The position numbers and the translations under genes are program-made. Shown piece by piece: positions 7,981 through 16,457 of a DNA stretch of 25,753 bases. How positions within the stretch are numbered: position 1 is the stretch's first letter; the number at the start of each line of letters is the position of its first letter. Below the pieces are notes generated by a model that ran no database searches, had not been told where the DNA came from, and was given only the letters and a program-made list of their open reading frames with translations. Origin of the DNA: Phycisphaerales bacterium UBA1926 (GTDB lineage Bacteria > Planctomycetota > Phycisphaerae > Phycisphaerales > UBA1924); NCBI GenBank assembly GCA_002337215.1, contig DDFO01000022.1:183584-209336 (forward strand), in the 5' to 3' direction.

Positions 7981-8705
7981 CACTCATCGAATGCACAGAT
8001 CTCGTGCGGGAGTACACCAAGGGCGAGCAGACCATCCGCCCGCTGGACGGGCTCAATCTCGCCGTCCCGCGAGGCGACTTCCTCGCCCTCATGGGTCCCA
8101 GCGGCAGCGGCAAGACCACCCTGCTCAATCTCATCGCCGGGATCGACTCGCCCACGCACGGAACCCTCGTCGTCGAGGGCACCGATCTCGCGACGCTGAG
8201 CAAACGCAGGCTCGCCGCGTGGCGCGCCGTCCACATCGGCTACGTCTTCCAGCTCTACAACCTCGTCCCCGTCCTCACCGCCTACGAGAACGTCGAGATG
8301 CCGCTGCTGCTCCACTCCCTGAGCCGACGCGAGCGCCACACGCGGATCATGCAGGCCCTCGACCTCGTCGGCATCGCCGATCGGCGGACGCACTTCCCGC
8401 GTCAGCTCTCCGGGGGTCAGGAGCAGCGCGTCGCGATCGCGCGCGCCATCGTCACCGAGCCCACCATCATCGTCGCCGACGAGCCCACGGGAGACCTCGA
8501 CAAGCCGTCGGCCGAGGCGATCATGGAACTGCTCCAGTCCCTCAACCGTGACCTTGACAAGACCATCATCATGGTGACCCACGACCCGAAAACGACCGCG
8601 TACGCGAGCCGGACGCTGCACCTTGACAAGGGCAGGCTTGTTCACGATTCCGCGAACACAGACGCCGGTATCGGCGTCCACGACCCCAAGGAGGCGATGG
8701 CATGA
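7977..8705 (+). CDS. ABC transporter ATPase, MacB/LolD type
   Basis: The 242-residue protein has all ABC motifs: Walker A GPSGSGKT (40-47), Q-loop Gln 92 ([10 protein letters not shown]), signature LSGGQEQ (144-150), Walker B IIVADEP followed by TGDLD (164-174) and switch His 202 (MVTHD). The [20 protein letters not shown] stretch and overall size fit the MacB/LolD/FtsE group, which works with FtsX-like permeases. It acts on the cytoplasmic face and powers the two permeases encoded next. It overlaps the adaptor gene at its start and the first permease at its end, each by 4 bp (ATGA). Confidence 0.93.
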   Translation: MTLIECTDLVREYTKGEQTIRPLDGLNLAVPRGDFLALMGPSGSGKTTLLNLIAGIDSPTHGTLVVEGTDLATLSKRRLAAWRAVHIGYVFQLYNLVPVLTAYENVEMPLLLHSLSRRERHTRIMQALDLVGIADRRTHFPRQLSGGQEQRVAIARAIVTEPTIIVADEPTGDLDKPSAEAIMELLQSLNRDLDKTIIMVTHDPKTTAYASRTLHLDKGRLVHDSANTDAGIGVHDPKEAMA

Positions 8706-9853
8706 ACGTGTTCCGCTGCGTGCCCTATGTGCTCAAGCAGGTCGTCCGCCACCGCGTGCGCTCGCTGCTGACGATCGCCGGTATCGGCATCGCGATGTTC
8801 CTGTTCACCGCCGTCCAGGCGATGAACCGGGGCGTGACCGAAGCCACATCCGCGACCGCCAACGACACGACGCTCGTGGTCTATCGCGAGGACCGCTACT
8901 GCCCCGCGACCAGCCTGCTGCCCCAGGACTACCAACGCCGGATCGAATCGGTCGAGGGCGTCGTGAGCGCCACGCCCGTGAAGGTCGTCGTCTCCAACTG
9001 CCGGACCAGCCTCGACGTCGTCACCTTCCGGGGTGTCCCCAAGCAGGCCTTCCTCGACGACAAGGCCGACGAGTTCGAGCTGATGTCGGGCTCGATCGAA
9101 GACTGGAAGCGGCGAACAGACGCGGCGTTGCTGGGCGAGACCCTCGCCACCCGTCGCGGCCTGCGCCCGGGAATGACCTTCGACGCAGCAGGCATCACCG
9201 CCTACGTCGCGGGCGTCATCCGATCCGACAATCCCCAGGACCACAACGTTGCCTACACCGCCCTCGAGTTCGTCCAGCTCGCCGGGTCCAACAAGCTGGG
9301 CGTCGTGACCCAGTTCAACGTCAAGGTCGCCGACGCGTCGATGCTCGAACGCGTCGCCGCCGACATCGACGCGATCTTCTCGACCGCCCAGGAGCCCACC
9401 GCGACGTTCAGCGAGAAGGCGTTCATCGGGCGCATCGCCGACGACATCATCGAGCTCGTCGGTTTCGCACGCTGGCTCGGGCTCGGCTGCCTCGCCGCCG
9501 TCCTCGCGCTGGTCGCCAACTCGATCGTACTCGGCGTCCAGAGCCGGGTCTCAGAGCACGCCGTGCTCCAGACGCTGGGCTACTCGGGGAGACTCATCGC
9601 CGGGCTCATCGTCGCCGAGGGTGTCCTGCTCGCGCTGATCGGGGGCGTCGCGGGTGCGGCCGCCGCGATCGGGGTCGCCCGCTATGGCAGCTTTGCGCTC
9701 TCGGTCGAGGGCGCCACGATCCCCATCGTCGCCGACGCCGGGCTGCTGCTCACCGGGCTCGGCGTCTGCGGTCTCATCGGTATCCTCGCAGGGCTCTTCC
9801 CCGCCTGGCAGGCGTCGAGACGAGAGATCGCCGCCTGCTTCCGCATGGCGTAA
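8702..9853 (+). CDS. FtsX-like ABC permease (MacB-type), first copy
   Basis: The 383-residue protein has the MacB/FtsX arrangement. TM1 is near residues 20-40 (SLLTIAGIGIAMFLFTAV), followed by a ~230-residue periplasmic domain. Three C-terminal TMs lie at about 275-300, 318-345 and 350-375, ending LAGLFPAWQASRREIA. The periplasmic domain has two cysteines, C67 (DRYCPAT) and C100 (SNCRTS), which may form a disulfide or bind substrate. An excellent SD (AAGGAGG, 8688-8694) lies inside the end of the ATPase gene. Loss or gain of substrate cannot be judged from sequence; it should be the first half of a heterodimeric transporter. Confidence 0.88.
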   Translation: MNVFRCVPYVLKQVVRHRVRSLLTIAGIGIAMFLFTAVQAMNRGVTEATSATANDTTLVVYREDRYCPATSLLPQDYQRRIESVEGVVSATPVKVVVSNCRTSLDVVTFRGVPKQAFLDDKADEFELMSGSIEDWKRRTDAALLGETLATRRGLRPGMTFDAAGITAYVAGVIRSDNPQDHNVAYTALEFVQLAGSNKLGVVTQFNVKVADASMLERVAADIDAIFSTAQEPTATFSEKAFIGRIADDIIELVGFARWLGLGCLAAVLALVANSIVLGVQSRVSEHAVLQTLGYSGRLIAGLIVAEGVLLALIGGVAGAAAAIGVARYGSFALSVEGATIPIVADAGLLLTGLGVCGLIGILAGLFPAWQASRREIAACFRMA

Positions 9854-9879
9854 CCCCAGGCTCGAACCAAGGAAGACCG

Positions 9880-11052
9880 ATGCGACAGCTCCCATTCCAT
9901 TACGCGTTCCGCAACCTGGGCCGAAGCGGTGTCCGCCTCGCAGCCTCGCTCATCGGCTCGACGCTCGTCGTCCTGCTCGTCCTCGCCTCGGGCGGTTTCG
10001 TGCGCGGCATGCAGCGCACGCTCATCCAGGACACCAGCCTCCACGACAACATCATAATTCTCGGAACCGGCAGCGAAGAGGGCGTCGAGCGATCCCAGAT
10101 CGACGCCTCGATCGACGGCATCGCCGCCGCGAGCATCCCTGGGCTCAAGGAACGCGCGGGTGTCATCTACGCCTCCCCTGAGATCCACGCAGCCCTTCCC
10201 GTCCGTGAGTCGGCCGATAGCACTGAGGACCTCGCCGCCGTCATGCGAGGCGTCCGCCCCATCGCGTTGCTCGTCCACCCCGAGGTCGAGATCGTCGAGG
10301 GCCGAGCCCCACGAGGCGGGCGCGACGAACTCATGGTCGGCTCCCTCGCCGCGACCCGGCTCGGCCTGCCAAGCGCACGAGTCGCGGTGGGGCAGACGCT
10401 CCACTTCGACGACCGCGACTGGACCATCGTCGGCCGATTCAACGCGCCCACAACCGTCATGGACGCCGAGATCTGGCTCCCCCTCACCGATCTTCAGATC
10501 GCCACCAACCGCGAATCGTCCTACTCATGCGTCGTCGTCACCCCCGAGACCGCGACATTCGCCGACGCCGATCTGTTCGCCAAGAGCAGGCTCGATCTCG
10601 AGATCACCGCGATCCGAGAATCGGATTACTACGCCTCCATCGCCGCGTTCTACGCACCAATCCGCGCCATGGTGATCGTCACGGCCGTCCTCATCGCCTC
10701 GGGTGGCATCCTCGGAGGCCTCAACACCATGTACGCCGCCTTCGCCGCACGCGTCCGTGAGGTCGGCATGCTCCAGTCTCTGGGCTTCAACCGCCTCGCC
10801 ATCGTCGCGAACCTCACCGAGGAATCCGTCTTCGCGGCCGCGTGCGGCACGCTCATCGGTGCCACCCTCGGTCTCTTGCTGCTCAACGGGCTCGCCGTCC
10901 GCTTCTCGATGGGCGCGTTCGCCCTGACGATCGATGCGCCCGTGTTGCTCACCGGCATCGTCGGAGGCCTCGCCGTGGGGTTCATCGGCGCGATCCCCCC
11001 GGCCATCCGCTGCCTGCGTCTGCCGATCCCCGAGGCGCTCAAATCGTTCTGA
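9880..11052 (+). CDS. FtsX-like ABC permease (MacB-type), second copy
   Basis: ATG 9880 follows an AAGGAAG SD 26 bp after the first permease. A longer open frame reaches back to 8623 but only overlaps the first permease out of frame, so it is spurious. The 390-residue protein has TM1 at about 21-41 (ASLIGSTLVVLLVLASGGFV) and a large periplasmic domain. Three C-terminal TMs follow (VTAVLIASGGILGGLNTMYAA, then AACGTLIGATLGLLLLNGLA, then LLTGIVGGLAVGFIGAIPP), ending LPIPEALKSF. It has clearly diverged from the first permease, which suggests a heterodimer sharing one type of ATPase. Confidence 0.88.
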   Translation: MRQLPFHYAFRNLGRSGVRLAASLIGSTLVVLLVLASGGFVRGMQRTLIQDTSLHDNIIILGTGSEEGVERSQIDASIDGIAAASIPGLKERAGVIYASPEIHAALPVRESADSTEDLAAVMRGVRPIALLVHPEVEIVEGRAPRGGRDELMVGSLAATRLGLPSARVAVGQTLHFDDRDWTIVGRFNAPTTVMDAEIWLPLTDLQIATNRESSYSCVVVTPETATFADADLFAKSRLDLEITAIRESDYYASIAAFYAPIRAMVIVTAVLIASGGILGGLNTMYAAFAARVREVGMLQSLGFNRLAIVANLTEESVFAAACGTLIGATLGLLLLNGLAVRFSMGAFALTIDAPVLLTGIVGGLAVGFIGAIPPAIRCLRLPIPEALKSF

Positions 11053-11109
11053 CCATTCCCACAACCGCGTACTGTTCCTATGAATACACCACCGATCGAA
11101 GGAAATCCC

Positions 11110-11655
11110 ATGACCCGTAATGTCCCGATCACCTTCTCCGCAGCCCTCGCGACCGCCACGCTGCTCACCCTCGCCGCGTGCGACAACAGCGCACCCACCA
11201 CCGATACCACAGACCCGTCCGCGGGCACGGGGCAACCCACCTGGGTCCTCGCGGCCGCTCCCGCCGACGCGATCAGCATCACCGACGCGAAGGCCAACGC
11301 CGCCGAAGGCGACACGATCGTCCTGCGCGGCATCATCGGGGGCGAAGTCAAGCCGATGTCAGCAGACAGCCCCGTGCTCCGCGTCGTCGATTCGGGACTG
11401 TTCAACCGCTGCACGGCAGAAGCCGACCATTGCAGCACGCCGTGGGACTACTGCTGCGCCGATCCCGCCGACCTCGTCGCCAACTCCGCGACGATCCAGA
11501 TCGTGGACGCCGACGGGAACGCGATCAGCGGGGGACCGAGCGTCGGCGGACTCGAGCCGCTCGATGAAATCGTCGTCGTCGGCACCGTCGCCCCACGGCC
11601 GAGCAGCGATGTTCTGATCGTCAAGGCGAACGGTGTCCACCGCATCGGCGGCTAA
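11110..11655 (+). CDS. Lipoprotein with Cys-dense CSTPWDYCC motif
   Basis: ATG 11110 has an AAGGAAA SD; an in-frame ATG at 11080 lacks one. The 181-residue protein has a lipobox LAAC with lipidation predicted at Cys 24, then a Thr/Pro/Asp-rich linker. The body (about 55-178) alternates strands (DTIVLRGIIGGEV; SPVLRVVDSG; ATIQIVDADG; DEIVVVGTV; DVLIVKANGVHRI), suggesting an OB-like barrel. Into this is inserted the motif C101-x6-C108-STPWDY-C115-C116, which could chelate a metal or form disulfides. I do not recognise a named family. Its place in the transporter operon suggests a periplasmic substrate-handling or chaperone role. Confidence 0.7.
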   Translation: MTRNVPITFSAALATATLLTLAACDNSAPTTDTTDPSAGTGQPTWVLAAAPADAISITDAKANAAEGDTIVLRGIIGGEVKPMSADSPVLRVVDSGLFNRCTAEADHCSTPWDYCCADPADLVANSATIQIVDADGNAISGGPSVGGLEPLDEIVVVGTVAPRPSSDVLIVKANGVHRIGG

Positions 11656-11699
11656 GAACCCGAATCGCCGACGCGATCATCAACGAATCCCGGGGAACC

Positions 11700-12155
11700 A
11701 TGCTCAAAAAAGGCGAACCAGCACCCGATTTCGAGATCGCCGACGCGGACGGCAGCCCGGTCCGCCTCTCTCGTTTACTCGAGAGAGGGCCCGTCGTTGT
11801 CGCGTTCTACCCCGCGGATTTCACACCCGTCTGCACCGCCCAGGCCTGCATGATGCGCGACAACCACGCCCGGCTCACCGAAGCCGGGCTCCGTGTCGTC
11901 GCCATCAGCCCGCAGCCCGCGGATTCCAAGGCGCGTTTCCGTGACAAGCACGATCTCTCCCAGACACTCCTGGCCGATCCGGACCGGGTCGCGATCAAAG
12001 CGTTCGGCGTCGGGCTCCCGCTGGGGCTCGTCCGCCGGGCGACGTTCCTGATCGGCACGGACGGTGTCATCGCCGACCGCGTCGTCGCCGACCTCCGCGT
12101 CGGGCCGCACAGAGCGCTCATTGAACGAGCGGCCAGCAGCGCGAACAAGGGCTAG
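11700..12155 (+). CDS. PrxQ/BCP-type peroxiredoxin
   Basis: The 151-residue protein has the peroxiredoxin active site PxxxTxxC as PADFTPVC, with peroxidatic Cys 45. A second Cys at 50 (CTAQAC) is the C-x4-C spacing of the PrxQ/BCP class, whose resolving Cys is close by. The N-terminal GEPAPDFEIADADG segment is typical. It would reduce peroxides with thioredoxin-like donors in the cytoplasm; no signal peptide is seen. It is 44 bp after the lipoprotein gene and probably ends the operon. It converges with the GT-IDI gene with only 1 bp between stop codons and no visible terminator. Confidence 0.9.
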   Translation: MLKKGEPAPDFEIADADGSPVRLSRLLERGPVVVAFYPADFTPVCTAQACMMRDNHARLTEAGLRVVAISPQPADSKARFRDKHDLSQTLLADPDRVAIKAFGVGLPLGLVRRATFLIGTDGVIADRVVADLRVGPHRALIERAASSANKG

Positions 12156-12156
12156 T

Positions 12157-13866
12157 TTACGCGTACGCCGCGTCCGACCGCATCGCCGTCCGCAGCGCCC
12201 GCCACGCGATCGGGAACCACGGCGTGTACCGCTCGGGGTGCGCTTTCAGGTCCGCGTCGATCTCAGCGGGGGTCATCCACCGCCAATCATCGGCCTCGTC
12301 GAGATTCAGTTCGGGCTTCCCGTCGAACCGGCCTATGAGCACGTGGTCCAACTCGTGCTCGGTCAGTCCCGATTCGGCGTCGTGCGCGCGGTACACGAAC
12401 GATGTCATCGCCTCGACCGGCGCATCGATGCCCATCTCTTCCATCAGCCTGCGTCGGCCCGCATCGCCCGGTGTCTCACCCAGCCTGGGGTGGCTGCAGC
12501 ACGTGTTCGTCCAAAGGCCGCCAAAGTGATATTTCGACGCCGACCGCCGCTGGAGCATGACGCGCCCGTCCGACGAGAACAGGAACACGCTGAACGCCCG
12601 GTGCAGCGTGCCACCATCGACGTGCGCCGCCAGCTTGCCCATCGTCCCGATGTCGTTGTCGTCCTCGTCCACCAGCACAACCGATTCCTCGGCGATGTCG
12701 TTCGATGTGTCCACCGTCCCCGAGGCGGATTCCGGACCGGCGTCCATCGTCCGCCCGCGCCAGCGCCGCGTCCCGCGTTTGTCCTTGACGAAGCTGTGCC
12801 ACTGGACCGCGATCATCACCGCGACCGTCACCGGGTGAAGCACCGCGAGAAACGCGGTGTGCCGGAACCGACGCGCCAGAGCGAAGCGCTGCACCATCGC
12901 GGCAATGACCGCGACGAGCAGCAGCGGCATCGCGGGCGTGCGCACACCCGAGGCCAGCACCCACGCGAGCCCAACCCAAGGCCCGATGTGGGCGATCAGG
13001 TGGAACACCGTCAGGAAGACCAGCAGCCCGACCGAGCCGAGCCCCTCGTACGCGTTCTTGGCAAACCCGCGCCACGATTCGTCGAGCCCCCGGTACATCC
13101 GCACCGAGCACACGCGTGTCCCGTCGAACAGGTCTGTTCGATGGCCCGCCGACCGGAACGCCCGCGGCAGCTTGATCCCGTCGTGCATCGAATCGGCGCA
13201 GACCGTGTGCCCGCCGACAGCCCGGTACGTCGCCGTGCACGCAAGCAGGTACTGCCCGCACCCCGCCGCCGCTGCCGGGTCCGCCGAGTTTCGCATCCGG
13301 GGGAACGGCAGATAGCTGAACAACACAAAGAAGATCGACGGAACGGTCAGCAGCTCCCCGAGCGTCCGCACGATCTGACGCGGGAACGTCGAGACAAGGT
13401 CCACCCCGGTGCGCTCCGCGAACGCGAGCCCCGCGCCCACCGCGCCCGGTTCGAACCGCACGTCGGCATCGGTGAACAGAAGCCACTCGCCACGGGCGGC
13501 CTCGCTCATCCGATGGCAGCCGTGCTGTTTGCCGTTCCACCCGGCGGGCAGAGGTCGGGTCACCACCGTGCGCACACGGTCATCCTCGGCCGTCAACCGA
13601 CTCAGGATTTCCGGTGTCGCGTCGGTGCTCTCATCGTCGTAGACGAGCACCTCGATCGCGCGATGGTCGCTCGCCAGCAGGCTCCGCACGCACGCCTCGA
13701 TGTTCTCTTCCTCGTCGCGGGCCGGGATGCACACGCTGACGAGCGTTCCCTCGGATGCCGGACCGCGCGAGGATCGGAACACCGAGAGATTGATCAGCGT
13801 CATCACGAGCGTGAGCACCGCCCCGAACGCACCGACCGCCGCGAGCACGATGAATATGAGACTCAC
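12157..13866 (-). CDS. Fusion: family 2 glycosyltransferase + type I isopentenyl-PP isomerase
   Basis: The start is GTG 13866: it has a GGGAGA SD, begins a hydrophobic segment (VSLIFIVLAAVGAFGAVLTL) and overlaps the acyltransferase stop (GTGA). The 569-residue protein has two parts. Residues 1-~372 are a membrane GT2 enzyme (VSVCIPARDEEENI 43-56; DDES near 77-80; DAD 133-135; C-terminal TMs about 280-357), like CrtQ-type carotenoid glycosyltransferases. Residues ~391-569 are a full type I IPP isomerase with Nudix fold. Catalytic Cys 457 lies in NTCCSHP, metal-binding His 459 follows, and Glu 503/505 lie in LTEHELDHV. Length matches stand-alone isomerases (about 180). No stop separates the parts. 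ATG 12747 (residue 374) could be an internal start, but its SD is weak. Confidence 0.85.
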   Translation of the reverse strand: MSLIFIVLAAVGAFGAVLTLVMTLINLSVFRSSRGPASEGTLVSVCIPARDEEENIEACVRSLLASDHRAIEVLVYDDESTDATPEILSRLTAEDDRVRTVVTRPLPAGWNGKQHGCHRMSEAARGEWLLFTDADVRFEPGAVGAGLAFAERTGVDLVSTFPRQIVRTLGELLTVPSIFFVLFSYLPFPRMRNSADPAAAAGCGQYLLACTATYRAVGGHTVCADSMHDGIKLPRAFRSAGHRTDLFDGTRVCSVRMYRGLDESWRGFAKNAYEGLGSVGLLVFLTVFHLIAHIGPWVGLAWVLASGVRTPAMPLLLVAVIAAMVQRFALARRFRHTAFLAVLHPVTVAVMIAVQWHSFVKDKRGTRRWRGRTMDAGPESASGTVDTSNDIAEESVVLVDEDDNDIGTMGKLAAHVDGGTLHRAFSVFLFSSDGRVMLQRRSASKYHFGGLWTNTCCSHPRLGETPGDAGRRRLMEEMGIDAPVEAMTSFVYRAHDAESGLTEHELDHVLIGRFDGKPELNLDEADDWRWMTPAEIDADLKAHPERYTPWFPIAWRALRTAMRSDAAYA

Positions 13867-14708
13867 GCGATCGTCTCCCGCCGCCGATGCTGATCGACCC
13901 CACCGCGCACGGCCGGGTCGATCGCAGCACGCTTGCCCCGAAGCCGGAGCAGCAGGTCGTACACCGGATGGACCGAAGCCCCCGCACGCCCGAACAGAGG
14001 CTCGAACGCCGATCGGTCTCGTTCGATCGAGAGCGCCGCGAGTTCCTGCCGGCCGAGTTCCATCGTCTCGGTGAGCGCACGCGTCCAACCCGCCGTCGAA
14101 TGCAGCGTGGGCTCGCGGCACGGGCGAGCATGAATCAACAATTCGGGTTTCCGGTCCGCCCAGAACACATACTCGCACGTCGCCGCCGCGACCCGCACGC
14201 CATCCAGCCGAGCCGCCAGCGCCCCAGCCCCCGGGCGGAGCCGGACCGATGGACGCACATCCGTGAACAAGCCCTGGGGTGTCAGCCCCAGCAGCGTCCG
14301 CGGCTCGCGATCAAAGAGATGAACCCCGTGCGACACGAACGCGTCCATCGCCCCCGGGTGCTCGGGCTCGATGCCGAACAGCCCGAGCCGGCGCATGAAT
14401 CTGAACTTCGCCAGTTGCTCGGCCTCGATCGGAGACGCCAGCACCCGTGTCGGCGCAAACATTCTCGCGAGCACGAGCCCCACGAGCGGATCCCACCACG
14501 AGGCGTGGTTCATCGCCACGATCGCGGGCCCATCGTGCGCTTCGAGCGATCGCAAGACCGCCCCGGATCCCACGGTCAGCCGAACGTTCGCGAAGTCTTT
14601 TTGCAGCATGCGAGCGCTGTAGCCCGAGAAGAACCGCGTGAACCACGCGCTCCGGCGTGAGGGCGTGATCGCTTCGTGTCCAGGGGGTTGGATCAGGTTG
14701 CCGCCCAT
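13863..14708 (-). CDS. PlsC-like acyltransferase, probable carotenoid acylation
   Basis: The 281-residue protein has the glycerolipid acyltransferase motif H-x4-D as NHASWWDP at about residues 67-74. A second block, LGLTPQGLFTDVRPS, stands where PlsC proteins have the EGTRS-like motif. In context it probably transfers a fatty acyl chain to the sugar of a carotenoid, the role of CrtO in staphyloxanthin synthesis, though a phospholipid role is possible. Its ATG lies inside the last 16 bp of the CrtP-like gene, and its TGA overlaps the GTG of the next gene, so translation is coupled both ways. Confidence 0.75.
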   Translation of the reverse strand: MGGNLIQPPGHEAITPSRRSAWFTRFFSGYSARMLQKDFANVRLTVGSGAVLRSLEAHDGPAIVAMNHASWWDPLVGLVLARMFAPTRVLASPIEAEQLAKFRFMRRLGLFGIEPEHPGAMDAFVSHGVHLFDREPRTLLGLTPQGLFTDVRPSVRLRPGAGALAARLDGVRVAAATCEYVFWADRKPELLIHARPCREPTLHSTAGWTRALTETMELGRQELAALSIERDRSAFEPLFGRAGASVHPVYDLLLRLRGKRAAIDPAVRGGVDQHRRRETIA

Positions 14709-16360
14709 GCCGGGGCCGCCTCTCGCTCGCCGCTGGTCGCGCCCGCGACATCCCGCTGGTGGCGGAACTCGCCGGGCCCGGGCTGCCCGCTCGTCGCGGC
14801 GAGATCCATCGCCGGCAGCCCGAGATCGTTTGCCAGCGTGTCCGCCGCGGTGACGCCGCTCATCAGCACCATCGGCATCCCCGGCCCCGGATTCACGCTC
14901 CCGCCCGCAAAGTACAGGCCATCGAGGGCCTTGCTCGTGTTTTTGGGCTTGAACCCGCCGCCCAGTTTCCCGTGGCTCGCCAGCCCATAGATCGCCCCGC
15001 CCTCGGCGTTGTACATCGCCTCGATGCCGGTCGGCGTGAGCGAACGCTCGACGACGATGTGCTCCTCGATGTCGGGCATCCCCATCCGCTTGAGCTTCTC
15101 GATGATGACCGGGCGATACTCGGCGATGAACCGATCTTGGTCGGCCTGCAGCGACCCGGCGCGGATGTAGGGGGTGTGCACGAGAATATAAAGTGCCTCG
15201 CCCCCCTCGGGGGCCTGGGACGGGTCCGTGCGCGAGGGCGCCGCGATATACATCGTCGGGTCGCGGGCGGGGATGCCCTTGCTGTAGATATCCCCGAACT
15301 CATCCTCGCTCACTTTGCTGAAGTAGAAGTTGTGGTGCGCAAGCTGGTCATACTGCCGGTCGAGCCCGAGGTAGAGCACGATCCCGCTGCACGCGGGGGT
15401 GTACTTCTTGCTGATCTTCTTCGCCTCGGCGAGCGCCGCGGGTGTACCGATGAGATCTTTGAGTGTCCGTTGCACGTCGCAGTTGGAGACGACCGCGTCG
15501 GCCTCTACCGTGCGCCCGTCCGCGAGCGTGATGCCCGTCGCCTTGCCACCGAACTCGTTGATCCTGACGACCTTGTGGCCCAGGATCTTTTCCACGCCCA
15601 TCTCGTCGGCCAGACGACCGAGCGCCCGCGCGACCATCCGGGTCCCGCCCATCGGGTACCAGCACCCCTGGTCCACCTGGGCCGACGCGATCATCGTCAG
15701 GATCGCGGGCGCAAGAAACGGGCTCGAACCGACATACTGCAGGAAATGCTCAAGGATCTGCAGCACGTGCGGCTCCCGCACGTGCTTCTGGGCGGTCTTA
15801 CCGACCGTCGAGTGCAGCCGCATCGCCAGCGCATCGCTCATCACCTCTTTATCGCCGGGCTTTGTCCCGCGCATCACGTCGCCGACCCCGCCCACATCGC
15901 GGTAGAAGAACACATTCCGGCTCAGCCGGTTCATCCGCCGGCTGTACTCGATGAACTTCTTGTACCCCGCCCCCGCGTTCTGACCGGGCAGCACCTCGTC
16001 GATGTGCGCCGCCATCGCGTCCATGTCCTCGAACAGATCGATGACCGTCCCGTCCTCGAACGCGCACCGCCACTGCGGGTCAAGACGGATCAGGTCGATG
16101 TAGTTCTCGACCTTCTTGCCCGCCCGCCGGATGATTCCGCTGATCACCTCCGGGAGCGTGAGGATCGTCGGGCCCATGTCGAAGGTGAACCCGTCCTGGG
16201 CGAGAACGTTCATCTTCCCGCCCAGGTGCTCGTTCGATTCGACGACCGTGACGTCCGCCCCGCGGGTCGCGAGTTCCACCGCCGCGGACAGGCCGCCGAG
16301 ACCGCCCCCCACGACGACGACTCTGGTCCGAGGGCCTTGAATATCGCTGGTCGTGATCAT
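14693..16360 (-). CDS. CrtI/CrtN-family FAD oxidoreductase, CrtP-like
   Basis: ATG 16360 follows an AAAGGAA SD; the frame is open 59 codons upstream but without typical sequence. The 555-residue protein starts with the dinucleotide-binding motif VVVGGGLGGLSAAVELATRG and the acidic strand end VTVVES. The FAD-contact segment GGKMNVLAQDGFTFDMGPT follows. The C-terminal amine-oxidase signature is LYFAGGSVNPGPGMPMVLMSG. It is a paralogue of the divergent CrtN-like protein. With an aldehyde dehydrogenase next door, the best guess is oxidation of a terminal methyl group of the C30 carotenoid to an aldehyde (CrtP/CrtNb role); a plain desaturase is the alternative. The ~40-residue tail after the signature is Ala/Gly/Pro-rich. 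Confidence 0.82.
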   Translation of the reverse strand: MITTSDIQGPRTRVVVVGGGLGGLSAAVELATRGADVTVVESNEHLGGKMNVLAQDGFTFDMGPTILTLPEVISGIIRRAGKKVENYIDLIRLDPQWRCAFEDGTVIDLFEDMDAMAAHIDEVLPGQNAGAGYKKFIEYSRRMNRLSRNVFFYRDVGGVGDVMRGTKPGDKEVMSDALAMRLHSTVGKTAQKHVREPHVLQILEHFLQYVGSSPFLAPAILTMIASAQVDQGCWYPMGGTRMVARALGRLADEMGVEKILGHKVVRINEFGGKATGITLADGRTVEADAVVSNCDVQRTLKDLIGTPAALAEAKKISKKYTPACSGIVLYLGLDRQYDQLAHHNFYFSKVSEDEFGDIYSKGIPARDPTMYIAAPSRTDPSQAPEGGEALYILVHTPYIRAGSLQADQDRFIAEYRPVIIEKLKRMGMPDIEEHIVVERSLTPTGIEAMYNAEGGAIYGLASHGKLGGGFKPKNTSKALDGLYFAGGSVNPGPGMPMVLMSGVTAADTLANDLGLPAMDLAATSGQPGPGEFRHQRDVAGATSGEREAAPAWAAT

Positions 16361-16410
16361 CGCCCGTTCCTTTCGCCGTGGTCGGCTCGCCGGACGCACC
16401 CGGTGCCGCG

Positions 16411-16422
16411 ATCTCGCGAGAT
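16411..16422. repeat. 12-bp perfect palindrome ahead of CrtP-like gene
   Basis: ATCTCGCGAGAT lies in the 97-bp gap between the aldehyde dehydrogenase stop (16458) and the CrtP-like start (16360), about 50 bp upstream of the latter. It could be an operator for an internal promoter. I see no clear -35/-10 around it, and a 12-bp palindrome can occur by chance. Confidence 0.3.
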
Positions 16423-16457
16423 TCGCCCGCATGCATTCCGATTCAGACCCGACGCGT

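Noticed and set aside
8623..9879. Upstream extension of the second permease frame
   Set aside because: This part overlaps the first permease and the ATPase end out of frame and is Arg-rich; ATG 9880 with AAGGAAG SD is the sensible start.
12064..13893. 609-codon plus-strand open frame opposite the GT-IDI gene
   Set aside because: It is Arg/Pro/His-rich with no motif, and lies antisense to a gene with clear GT2 and isomerase motifs; long shadow frames are expected at this GC content.
13867..14178. N-terminal extension of the glycosyltransferase frame
   Set aside because: It lies inside the acyltransferase gene in another frame and has no domain; GTG 13866 has an SD and begins a membrane segment.
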